In this document: piece after piece, positions 57,657-64,000 of the stretch
How positions within the stretch are numbered: the stretch's first letter is position 1
Layout of the letters: each line of letters starts with the position of its first letter
Assembly (NCBI GenBank): GCA_964643145.1
Contig: CAZXPG010000001.1
Span: 19,534-83,533, forward strand
Length of the DNA: 64,000 nucleotides
From: CAZXPG01 sp964643145
GTDB lineage: Bacteria > Pseudomonadota > Alphaproteobacteria > Rickettsiales > Arcanibacteraceae
Direction of reading: 5' to 3'
Notes under the pieces: generated by a model
Databases searched by the model: none
What the model saw: only the letters and a program-made list of their open reading frames with translations
Told to the model about the DNA's origin: nothing
Made by a program: the position numbers and the translations under genes

Positions 57657-58123
57657 AAATTCTTGTTCTCTGCACAGGTAATTCCTGCCGTAGCATCATG
57701 GCGGAGGCCTTATTAAATCATTATGGAAAAGACCGGATACAGGCATTTAGTGCCGGTAGCTTTCCTACAGGAAAAATTCACCCTATGAGCCTTGCCACCT
57801 TAAAAGAAATGGGCTTACCAACAGAAGGTTATCGTAGTAAGTCATGGGATGAATTCACCAACCAGCCTATTGATGTTGTCATTACCGTATGTGATGAAGC
57901 TGCTGGTGAATCCTGCCCGTTTTTTCCAGGCAAACCGATAAAAGTACATTGGGGTGTTCCTGACCCTGCCAAGTTTCAAGGCACGGATGAAGAAACACGC
58001 GCTGAATTTAAGCGCGTCTATACAATCCTCAAAAACCGTATCCAGGCATTAGTTCAGTTACCCGTAGAGAGTATGGATAGAAACGAACTTCAGGAAAAAC
58101 TTAATGCTATAGGCCAGCTATGA
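57650..58123 (+). CDS. arsC: Arsenate reductase, low-molecular-weight phosphatase type
   Basis: The 157-residue protein has the P-loop CTGNSCRS at residues 8-15, with Cys8 as nucleophile, and Cys81 and Cys89 (VCDEAAGESC) that complete the Cys relay of thioredoxin-coupled ArsC. It reduces arsenate to arsenite. The sequence HWGVPDPAKF near residue 106 carries the catalytic Asp. It overlaps both neighbours by a few bases. Confidence 0.93.
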   Translation: MLKILVLCTGNSCRSIMAEALLNHYGKDRIQAFSAGSFPTGKIHPMSLATLKEMGLPTEGYRSKSWDEFTNQPIDVVITVCDEAAGESCPFFPGKPIKVHWGVPDPAKFQGTDEETRAEFKRVYTILKNRIQALVQLPVESMDRNELQEKLNAIGQL

Positions 58124-58809
58124 AAGGCGTTACCCTGTTGCAAAAAACGATTGCTGAATTTATCGGCACTTATGCACTGGTGTTTTTCGGCTGCGGTAGC
58201 ATTATGGTTGCTGAACGCTTCCCAGGCAGCATACCCGCAGGGAGCATACCCTTAATTTTTGGTGCGGTTGTCGCCACCATGATTTACACCGTAGGCCATA
58301 TTTCAGGAGCGCATTTCAATCCTGCAGTCACCTTGGCCTTTACCATTGCGCGGCATTTTCCTGTGAAACAGATGGTTCCTTATTGGCTGGCGCAAATCCT
58401 TGGCGGCATCTTAGCCATTGCCGTACTATCCCTGATTTTACCTGTCGGTAGCACATACGGCGCAACGGTTCCTGCTACGACTGCCAGCATTGCCCTCATG
58501 TGGGAAGTCATACTCAGTTTCTTTTTAATGTTCGTAATCACAGCCGTTGCTACGGATACAAGGGCGGTTGGTATGATGGCTGGTATTGCTATCGGTGCTG
58601 TCGTCGCCCTATGTGCCTTTGTAGGTGGACATATGACAGGAGCATCCATGAATCCTGCCCGTTCTTTGGGACCGGCATTATTTCAAGGAACGCTTGATAG
58701 TTTCTGGATTTATCTTTTTGCACCCATGATAGGTACGACGCTTGGTGCATTAACCTACCGGTTAATCCGATGTGAAACGGAACCAACCAAAGCAGATGGA
58801 TGTTGTTAA
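58120..58809 (+). CDS. Aquaglyceroporin (MIP family), AqpS-like arsenite channel
   Basis: The 229-residue protein has six membrane segments and both channel motifs, HFNPAVTLAFT near residue 64 and SMNPARSLGPAL near 176. In an ars operon without arsB or acr3, a MIP channel can let arsenite leave by diffusion after ArsC reduction, as described for AqpS in Sinorhizobium. The C-terminus ends DGCC. The role here is inferred from context. Confidence 0.88.
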   Translation: MKGVTLLQKTIAEFIGTYALVFFGCGSIMVAERFPGSIPAGSIPLIFGAVVATMIYTVGHISGAHFNPAVTLAFTIARHFPVKQMVPYWLAQILGGILAIAVLSLILPVGSTYGATVPATTASIALMWEVILSFFLMFVITAVATDTRAVGMMAGIAIGAVVALCAFVGGHMTGASMNPARSLGPALFQGTLDSFWIYLFAPMIGTTLGALTYRLIRCETEPTKADGCC

Positions 58810-59115
58810 TATCTACTCATTGATTTTTTATGGATTGATGGAGTTGTGTTTATCCATGTTGCCTAGCATCATTTTATCACAACGGTACGCCGCTCATACC
58901 CCTCTGGAAGCCGTAGAAATAGGGAAGTACAGATCTTCCGTACTAATTTCAAAAGTACGGATGTTTGGAGAGAAAAGGCAAAGAGAGAGCAAAAAATAGG
59001 GCAAAAACAGAGTTTTTGGGAAATACGAAGTACGCAGCTCTTACCGCTATAACCCACAGCAGCTGGGGTTTGTGTGTGGCTGGAAGTTGGTGGAGATAAG
59101 TTATAAATCAGATAC
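58810..59115. other. Intergenic region between ars operon and tRNA-Ser
   Basis: No gene is supported in about 306 bases. TCCGTAC near 58935 and GTACGGA near 58955 form an imperfect inverted repeat, and A-rich stretches follow (near 58990-59020). No clear terminator or attachment core was recognised by eye, although a site next to a tRNA 3' end is a common insertion target. Confidence 0.4.
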
Positions 59116-59203
59116 TGGCGGAGGGACGGGGATTCGAACCCCGGACACGTTTCCGTGAACACACTTTCCAGGCGTGCGCCTTAAGCCACTCGGCCATCCC
59201 TCC
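59116..59203 (-). tRNA. tRNA-Ser (anticodon GGA)
   Basis: On the minus strand the 88 bases start GGAGGGATGGCCGAGTGG and end with the T arm GGGGTTCGAATCCCC, acceptor TCCCTCC, discriminator G and an encoded CCA. Acceptor bases GGAGGGA pair with TCCCTCC. The anticodon loop CTGGAAA between CACGC and GTGTG gives GGA, and a long variable arm confirms serine. Confidence 0.95.
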
Positions 59204-59292
59204 AATAAAAAGAAGCGATGATACTAACGTAATTGCTTTATTTAATCAATAGGCTTTATATCAATTACCTCAAATAACTTTTATCGCAGTAG

Positions 59293-59340
59293 TTAACCTC
59301 AGTTTTGATTCTGCCGTAGCTTATCCAAAACTGAGGTTAA
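59293..59340. repeat. Palindromic repeat, copy 1 (inner arm damaged)
   Basis: TTAACCTCAGTTTT at 59293-59306 and AAAACTGAGGTTAA at 59327-59340 are perfect 14-base arms. The middle keeps GTAGCTTATCC of the right half, but the left inner arm GGATAAGC is replaced by other sequence. It lies directly after the stop of the leftward MerT-like gene and may also act as its terminator. Confidence 0.85.
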
Positions 59341-59341
59341 T

Positions 59342-59719
59342 TTAAAGGATTTTTGCTGCAATAAATGCAAAAAAGAATCCGATACTCCATACTAGTAGCG
59401 ATGCCCAATATATCCATCTGCTAATATTTCGTAACTGGTTGCATGTGGCTGCCTGTTCTGGGGCAATTGGGCAGGGTGCATGGCGCGTATGCCAACGTAA
59501 TAACCCTGTCAATACGATTAACAGGCCTGATATGGAAAATGTCCATGTTTTATATTTCGAGAGTGCCACAAGCCATGGCGCGGCAGAGATTAAACCAGCA
59601 AGTGTTGCGCCAGCTCCCAGCGTTACAAATAATGCGGGGAGTGCGCAACACAATAATGTGCCTGCTGAGGTGAATAGGCTAAGGGTGGATAGCCATGCTT
59701 GGTGAGATGGTTTAGCCAT
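59342..59719 (-). CDS. MerT-like membrane transporter, second copy
   Basis: The 125-residue protein from ATG 59719 has the Cys pair in its first membrane segment (GTLLCCALPALFVTLGAGA), Cys in HAPCPIAPEQAATCNQL, and a third segment ending FFFAFIAAKIL. It closely parallels the protein at 51531-51908 over its whole length. AAAGGA ten bases upstream supports this start over ATG 59728. The neighbouring genes are likewise paralogous. Confidence 0.82.
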   Translation of the reverse strand: MAKPSHQAWLSTLSLFTSAGTLLCCALPALFVTLGAGATLAGLISAAPWLVALSKYKTWTFSISGLLIVLTGLLRWHTRHAPCPIAPEQAATCNQLRNISRWIYWASLLVWSIGFFFAFIAAKIL

Positions 59720-59721
59720 AA

Positions 59722-60060
59722 TTAGCATCCTTTGCTAATGTTGCGGACATTATAGCCGGAATCGGTAATGAGTTTGCTAAGGGTAGCATCATCAATGTTC
59801 TGTCCTGGTTTCATGGAAACGGTGACCATACCATTGTCTAGATCAACCTTAATAGTGTTAACATCGGCGCGTTTGCCAAATAGTTTCTCTAACGCACGGG
59901 CGCAGAAATCGCAAACCAACCCATCTACCTTGATATAGATAGTGTCATGGCATAACGCATCCAATGGTTGTTGCGTGTTTCTGGTGGTGGCCTGTTCGGC
60001 AATAGCGGGGGAGGTGGTAATACCGCTAATTATAGCAACTATGGTAAAAAACATTTTCAT
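59722..60060 (-). CDS. Exported HMA-domain protein, MerP-like, second copy
   Basis: The 112-residue protein has a signal peptide ending SPAIAEQA, a spacer of about 25 residues absent from the copy at 51244, then DGLVCDFCARALEKLFG and NTIKVDLDNGMVTVSMKPG. CDFC replaces the CSFC of the other copy. It is presumed to bind metal in the periplasm. Confidence 0.82.
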   Translation of the reverse strand: MKMFFTIVAIISGITTSPAIAEQATTRNTQQPLDALCHDTIYIKVDGLVCDFCARALEKLFGKRADVNTIKVDLDNGMVTVSMKPGQNIDDATLSKLITDSGYNVRNISKGC

Positions 60061-60080
60061 AAGAATCTTCCTTTAGTATA

Positions 60081-60728
60081 TTAAAAACGGATAACCCAAT
60101 TCAACAGCGCATCTCCCTTATTACTTATGCCTAGTTCAGCAAGATATTCGCTTTTAAATAGCCGTATGAGTGGAGTGAAGGTAAGGGGCTTGTTCTGGGA
60201 AGGAGTATAATCAACCTTCAGCATCAGCCATGTGTGTAAATCGCCGTAATCGCCAATATATGGGGCAATGCCAATGCGCGCCGACTGATTAAAAAAACTG
60301 TCGATATTACCCGCATTCACATAATGGTTTTCATACGAAGTAAACCACCGGCGCGTTTCCCAGTCAGCCGCCACCCCAGTAAATCCCGCCATTGACATTC
60401 TCGTATCAAAAGATGAATTATCACTATAAGCTAATCCGACTGCATTCTTGGCATAGATATTTGCCTGACTGTTAGTTGCATTCCAACGTTTAACTAAATA
60501 GTTGAGTTGGGCGCCGTGAAATTGCCAGTTCTTATCCTGAAAATATTCCCCTTTATAACCGATAGAATAGTGTGCGTTGGGAGAGTAATGCACATGGAGC
60601 GAATGCGAATCGCTATCGTTCATTTGCATTACTGTCCAGCCGCCAGGATAGGATACTGGCCTTGCTATAGCAGGTGAGGCCAGTATTACCCCTATCAGGA
60701 AGCTGGAAAGAATAGTTGTGTTTTTCAT
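60081..60728 (-). CDS. Exported barrel-like protein (stand-alone form of the MerR-fused domain)
   Basis: The 215-residue protein from ATG 60728, which has GGAGA upstream, has a signal peptide ending SPAIARPVSY. A beta-rich domain follows with GGWTVMQMND, YLVKRWN, DWETRRWFTSYEN and a C-terminal LLNWVIRF ending in Phe, as outer membrane barrels do. The domain in residues 155-345 of the MerR fusion aligns to it from the signal peptide onwards. It is likely an outer membrane or periplasmic metal-related protein of unknown role. Confidence 0.78.
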   Translation of the reverse strand: MKNTTILSSFLIGVILASPAIARPVSYPGGWTVMQMNDSDSHSLHVHYSPNAHYSIGYKGEYFQDKNWQFHGAQLNYLVKRWNATNSQANIYAKNAVGLAYSDNSSFDTRMSMAGFTGVAADWETRRWFTSYENHYVNAGNIDSFFNQSARIGIAPYIGDYGDLHTWLMLKVDYTPSQNKPLTFTPLIRLFKSEYLAELGISNKGDALLNWVIRF

Positions 60729-60801
60729 ATAAAAATCTCCAAATGGGTTGAATATAGGCGCAACAAGCTGCGCGCCCAAAACTCGCCATAGCACTATAAC
60801 G

Positions 60802-60846
60802 TAACCTCAGTTTTGGATAAGCAAAGCTTATCCAAAACTGAGGTTA
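60802..60846. repeat. Palindromic repeat, copy 2
   Basis: This perfect inverted repeat has 21-base arms reading TAACCTCAGTTTTGGATAAG plus C, with a centre of AAA, between the Cys-rich gene and the barrel gene. It has the same family sequence as copies at 59293 and 62427. Confidence 0.9.
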
Positions 60847-60869
60847 ACATTATAGCAAGGCGTAAAAAC

Positions 60870-61232
60870 CTAGGAGATATGTTTAGGAGGGTAGTCGATA
60901 GCGTAAGATAATAGCGACTTAACTGAATCACTGCTGAAAATAAACGATTCAGCACGGCTAAAAGGAAGCTGCTGAGAACCTTGTTCAGGCAGTGCGCCCG
61001 ATGTGCTAAGGCTGCAACGTCCGCAAGCGCAACCATTGCAAGTGGCTGTATTTTTAGAGTTTGTGCTTTTGGTGCTATCTATAGCGGTTTTGCCTATGCC
61101 ATGACAGGCCATGGTTGTAGATGCTGGCGAGTGATAAGAGCAGTTGCAACCAGCCAAAGCGGTGCTGGCAATCGTGCTGGAAGCAAAGATTGTCAGTAAT
61201 AGCATCAATAAAAATTGTTTCAATGTTATCAT
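60870..61232 (-). CDS. Exported Cys-rich protein
   Basis: In this 120-residue protein from ATG 61232, a hydrophobic signal (FLLMLLLTIFASSTIASTAL) ends near AGCNCSYHS. Cys residues cluster in TATCNGCACGRCSL near residue 65, a likely metal-binding site. It stands ahead of the barrel/HMA/MerT-like cassette on the same strand, with a palindromic repeat between. No family is recognised. Confidence 0.6.
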   Translation of the reverse strand: MITLKQFLLMLLLTIFASSTIASTALAGCNCSYHSPASTTMACHGIGKTAIDSTKSTNSKNTATCNGCACGRCSLSTSGALPEQGSQQLPFSRAESFIFSSDSVKSLLSYAIDYPPKHIS

Positions 61233-61367
61233 GACCAACTGCTGAATGGTAAGAAGTATAACAAGCGAGATGATAACATTTATTTGCAAAATGTCACTAT
61301 ATTTGTCATGAATAACCGCAATGACAGGTAAACTAAGATTGATCAACATATCGGGGGATTTTGGAGT

Positions 61368-61655
61368 ATGATTATTGATAGCATAAAGCAAAAACTACAA
61401 TCAGCACTACAGCCAGAACTGTTGCTCGTTGTGGATGAATCGCATAAGCATGCTGGGCACAGAGGTGTGGAAGGTAGAGCAGGGGGGGAAACACATTTCC
61501 GTATTACGGTTGTATCGCAGGTTTTTGCTGGCCTCTCTAGAGTCAAACGTCATCAACATATTTATAGATTGCTTGCGGAAGAGTTAAAATATTCGGTGCA
61601 TGCACTCGCCCTTAAAACAGTGACAGCGGACGAATATCAGAATGACGCTCTTTAA
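61368..61655 (+). CDS. bolA: BolA family protein
   Basis: The 95-residue protein has IKQKLQSALQPELLLVVDES, HAGHRGVEGRAGGETHFRI and VVSQVFAGLSRVKRHQHIYR, the full BolA domain with the conserved FxGxSRVxRHQ segment. BolA proteins work with monothiol glutaredoxins in iron-sulfur trafficking and regulation. It overlaps the next gene by 14 bases. It appears to be host core sequence, outside the metal island. Confidence 0.92.
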   Translation: MIIDSIKQKLQSALQPELLLVVDESHKHAGHRGVEGRAGGETHFRITVVSQVFAGLSRVKRHQHIYRLLAEELKYSVHALALKTVTADEYQNDAL

Positions 61656-62430
61656 CACGTTTAAATATGGTAACGATATCAATAGCTACGATGTCTTGAA
61701 GGCTGTTGCCATTATATTGATGGTTATTGATCATATTGGCTATTTTTTCTTCCCCGATCAGCTTTACTGGCGGGCGGTGGGAAGAATATGCGTGCCGATC
61801 TGGTTTTTTATGGTGGGCTATTCCAAGGCGGAGTGGAAAGACTTTGGGGTGCTGGGGGGAATGGTGGTATTAGTGCTGGTTGATGCACTGCTCTATAGCC
61901 CTATTTTTGCGCTTAACATACTAGCCACCATTACATTATTACGGTTAGCGCACCAGAAGTTCCTGAACCGTTATCTGGAGACATTTAACAGCGAGAAGCT
62001 TATTGCCGTAACAGTGCTGATTATAGCATTCTATCCACTTAGCTTTATGTTATGGGAATATGGCACGCTGGCACTCACCTTTTCAATAGCGGGGTTCTTT
62101 GCAAGGCACAATAGACAGGATCGTTTAGCTGCACTGTGGTTTGTAGTAGCCGCATTGTTATTTTGTGCTTTTGAAGGCTGGTTGTTCCGCTTTTCCATCA
62201 TGCAGAATATGGTTATGGTGCTTGGTATAGGAACAGTTACGCTGCATCTATGGCACTTCTCTATGAAAACCTATCCGTTGCCTAAACTAAATAATGTGAT
62301 GCGGAGTGTGTTTCTCTTTCTTGCTCGCAATTCTCTCGTTATTTATGTAGTGCACTGGATTGTTTTTCTTGCCATTAACCACCATCTCCACCCGGAAAAA
62401 TATATGGTGTTCCAGTGGTTCCGTGGGTAA
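61642..62430 (+). CDS. TraX-like polytopic membrane protein
   Basis: The 262-residue protein has about eight membrane segments. SYDVLKAVAIILMVIDHIGY near residue 15, RAVGRICVPIWFFMVGYS near 48 and LLRLAHQ are the TraX pattern, a family related to acyltransferases that acetylates F-pilin in conjugative plasmids and has chromosomal members of unknown substrate. The stop codon lies in the left arm of palindromic repeat copy 3. Confidence 0.8.
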   Translation: MTLFNTFKYGNDINSYDVLKAVAIILMVIDHIGYFFFPDQLYWRAVGRICVPIWFFMVGYSKAEWKDFGVLGGMVVLVLVDALLYSPIFALNILATITLLRLAHQKFLNRYLETFNSEKLIAVTVLIIAFYPLSFMLWEYGTLALTFSIAGFFARHNRQDRLAALWFVVAALLFCAFEGWLFRFSIMQNMVMVLGIGTVTLHLWHFSMKTYPLPKLNNVMRSVFLFLARNSLVIYVVHWIVFLAINHHLHPEKYMVFQWFRG

Positions 62431-62483
62431 TATAACCTCAGTTTTGGATAAGCGTAGCTTATCCAAAACTGAGGTTATATTAC
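62427..62483. repeat. Palindromic repeat, copy 3 (longest)
   Basis: This perfect inverted repeat has 27-base arms, starting GTAATATAACCTCAG and reaching GGATAAGC, with a three-base centre GTA. It includes the stop codon of the TraX-like gene and should form a strong hairpin in RNA on either strand. Confidence 0.92.
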
Positions 62484-62563
62484 TACTCTTCATTCGTGAA
62501 CAGTATATTATCGGGAACCTCTAAAAACCCATTTTTGCACAAAAGCGCGAAGCAATACATTCA

Positions 62564-63454
62564 CTAATTAACCACCGGTTCCGCCCCCTCCTCTTTGCCA
62601 TAAGGCACATATTGCTTCACCGATTGCAGCCAATCTTTTATCTGATCGCGCAGTTTTTCTGTGGCACCAGGTGTCTGGTGTTTCAGTTGCTCGGATAAGG
62701 TATCAACACTTAACTTTAGCCCTTTAAGCTGTGTATTCGCCTTGTCGGAACTGGCAATATAGAGCCCCAGCGTTTCTTTTACATGCTGAAGGGAAAAGCT
62801 GGCGTAATTATAGTAGCCTTCTTTCAGGAGACTATCGGTAAGGAGAATGTTATCATAGGTTTCTTTTAGGTAGTTGGGCCTGCTTGCCACCTCTATATTT
62901 CCCATAGAAGCCAGAATATCTTGGAGTGCAGCGGTTGTTTTTTTGCTATCCTGCTGTGAGATAAGTGGCCATAGCTGTTTAACGGCAGTGTCCATTTTAT
63001 TGCTGTCAATTACCATGTGCATTGTCACTACTTGCGCCTCGGTTGCGGTTGTGCCTGCAAGTAATTCGAGGGTGTTAGTGCCATAAGCCTCGCTAAAAGG
63101 CAGTAATACAAACTGCTTGCTGTCACCGTGCTCATAATCAAAACGCACCATACGTATGCGTTCCGCTGCTGCCATAATGGGACGGGTTGCAATAACTTCA
63201 TCAAGCTGCGCTTCCAGTCCGGCAACATAGGCGGCAGTTTCTTGCCACTGGTTTTTACTTGCGGCGAGCAATGCGAGGCTAACATCTTTGGTAAGGGTTT
63301 TCACCGCAGAAACCACGCTTTTCTGGTCGGGGCAGCTATTTTCCTGTGGTTTGGCGGCTTGCACAGGAAAAGATTGGGGCAGTGCAAAAGCATCACCCCC
63401 TAGCAGGTTTGAGAAAAGCAGGGCTATTATACAGGGGAGGGCAATTTTCATCAT
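62564..63454 (-). CDS. Periplasmic helical protein, YfdX-like
   Basis: The 296-residue protein has a signal peptide (ALPCIIALLFSNLLGGDAFA) followed by almost all-helical sequence: VVSAVKTLTKDVSLALLAAS near residue 46, FVLLPFSEAYGTNTLELLAG near 115, and DSLLKEGYYNYASFSLQHVK near 215. This resembles the YfdX family of periplasmic proteins linked to acid or stress response. The match is by pattern only. Confidence 0.55.
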   Translation of the reverse strand: MMKIALPCIIALLFSNLLGGDAFALPQSFPVQAAKPQENSCPDQKSVVSAVKTLTKDVSLALLAASKNQWQETAAYVAGLEAQLDEVIATRPIMAAAERIRMVRFDYEHGDSKQFVLLPFSEAYGTNTLELLAGTTATEAQVVTMHMVIDSNKMDTAVKQLWPLISQQDSKKTTAALQDILASMGNIEVASRPNYLKETYDNILLTDSLLKEGYYNYASFSLQHVKETLGLYIASSDKANTQLKGLKLSVDTLSEQLKHQTPGATEKLRDQIKDWLQSVKQYVPYGKEEGAEPVVN

Positions 63455-63578
63455 CGTATCCGCTTTATTATAGTTTATTAACTGTAGCTTTGCGCATATT
63501 TACGCTCACTATGTGGCGGAATCCCTACATTGTAGCAGGGATTCATAGTAAATTCATTGAATGAGGTTACTCTAAATA

Positions 63579-63878
63579 TCATTTATAATAACTGAACATA
63601 TTATACGGATCTTTCCAGCCACGTTCATACATGCAGTTTTTAATAAAGATGGCGCGTTTTTCATAGGCATCAATGGTGCAATAGCGCGCTAAGGGGAAAG
63701 GACAGAATTTTTCAGAAAGTGCCTTACATTCCTTACGGTTGCGCATAAATTCATCATAGCTAGGGATTTTAGCCAGAGTATCACTTTCCTGGGGTGGGGT
63801 GAGATCCACTTCGCCGACACATCCATATAAGGGAAGCGTAAATAGGAATATAATAAGTGCAAGGCAGGATTTCCGCAT
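63579..63878 (-). CDS. Small lipoprotein, unknown
   Basis: In this 99-residue protein a signal peptide with lipobox LYGC near residue 20 is followed by a soluble part with four Cys (KECKALSEKFCPFPLARYC and KNCMYERGW). GGAAGG before ATG 63878 fixes the start. The gap to the next gene holds an inverted repeat GAATCCCT...AGGGATTC without U tract. Function unknown. Confidence 0.65.
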   Translation of the reverse strand: MRKSCLALIIFLFTLPLYGCVGEVDLTPPQESDTLAKIPSYDEFMRNRKECKALSEKFCPFPLARYCTIDAYEKRAIFIKNCMYERGWKDPYNMFSYYK

Positions 63879-63930
63879 GATATACCTTCCATTTGTGTTT
63901 TTGCATACTATCTGACTAACCTTCGTGTTG

Positions 63931-63965
63931 TATACTGAAACCACGTGAAGAGTGGTTTCAGTATA
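63931..63965. repeat. Perfect inverted repeat upstream of the lipoprotein gene
   Basis: TATACTGAAACCAC and GTGGTTTCAGTATA are 14-base perfect arms around GTGAAGA. It lacks a clear run of T on either side; it may be a terminator of a gene to the right, an operator or a repeat-element remnant. Confidence 0.7.
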
Positions 63966-64000
63966 TACCGTATTTTTGCGTTCCTGCATTATGTATCTTT

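Noticed and set aside
58869..59162. A 97-codon minus-strand frame next to tRNA-Ser
   Set aside because: It runs into the tRNA gene, has no ribosome binding site and no protein-like pattern.
1..64000. CRISPR arrays, insertion sequences with transposase, rRNA genes, lysis genes
   Set aside because: No regularly spaced repeats, no transposase gene, no rRNA sequence and no endolysin or holin were recognised in the window; the lysis genes may lie beyond the left edge.

Overview
ORGANISM. The window looks like the chromosome of an alphaproteobacterium of moderate GC content. Pointers are a DUF6456-type phage gene, a four-gene DUF2924/serine-recombinase cassette of the kind seen in alphaproteobacterial prophages, a CzcC-CzcB-small membrane protein-CzcA order, an arsenic locus built on an aquaglyceroporin, and a short BolA gene. 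No rRNA or core housekeeping gene is present to fix the genus. LAYOUT. (A) 1-36.6 kb is most of a lambda-like siphovirus prophage, cut by the left window edge. Reading leftwards on the minus strand from 13.7 kb are terminase small and large subunits, a gpW-like joiner, the portal, a fused prohead protease/major capsid protein, DUF2190, head-tail and tail proteins, a tail-assembly chaperone pair joined by a classical A AAA AAC -1 frameshift, a DUF6441-like protein and a large tape measure protein. Between 13.7 and 18.6 kb lie accessory genes: a 2TM SLATT-like membrane protein split over a run of nine A, a C5 cytosine methyltransferase whose target-recognition region reads as protein in two frames, a plus-strand operon of small proteins ending in DUF3489 and a gene with an internal stop, and a ParB-methyltransferase fusion. 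From 18.8 to 27.7 kb is the replication/recombination module (RuvC-like, toprim-primase/AAA, PD-(D/E)XK nuclease, SF2 helicase, Sak4-like ATPase, sigma-like factor), probably controlled by palindromic operators at 27.7-27.86 kb. From 27.9 to 31.6 kb are cargo genes, including a GHKL ATPase / STAS-like DUF4325 / unknown trio. From 31.7 to 36.6 kb are the serine recombinase cassette, a LexA-like self-cleaving repressor and two unknown genes. (B) 36.6-58.8 kb is a plus-strand metal island: a CzcCBA-type RND efflux system with His-rich accessory proteins and a CDF-like carrier; a Fur-type promoter driving tonB-exbB-exbD, a catecholate-type receptor, a PKHD hydroxylase and a PepSY protein; a MerR-type promoter driving a MerR regulator fused to an exported barrel-like domain, with MerP-like and MerT-like proteins; copper genes (multicopper oxidase, CopB, DUF2231, Met-rich lipoprotein, P1B ATPase); and arsR-arsC-aquaglyceroporin. 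(C) 58.8-64 kb holds tRNA-Ser(GGA), a second copy of the barrel/MerP-like/MerT-like cassette without MerR, a Cys-rich exported protein, bolA, a TraX-like membrane protein, a YfdX-like periplasmic protein and a lipoprotein. Three copies of a long palindromic repeat punctuate this part. HOW IT WORKS TOGETHER. The prophage appears largely intact in what is visible, but no lysis genes are in view. The island combines export of divalent metals, copper and arsenic with iron-siderophore uptake. The duplicated barrel/HMA/MerT-like cassette has no mercuric reductase beside it, so its substrate is unknown. The MerR-barrel fusion is the least ordinary protein of the window.
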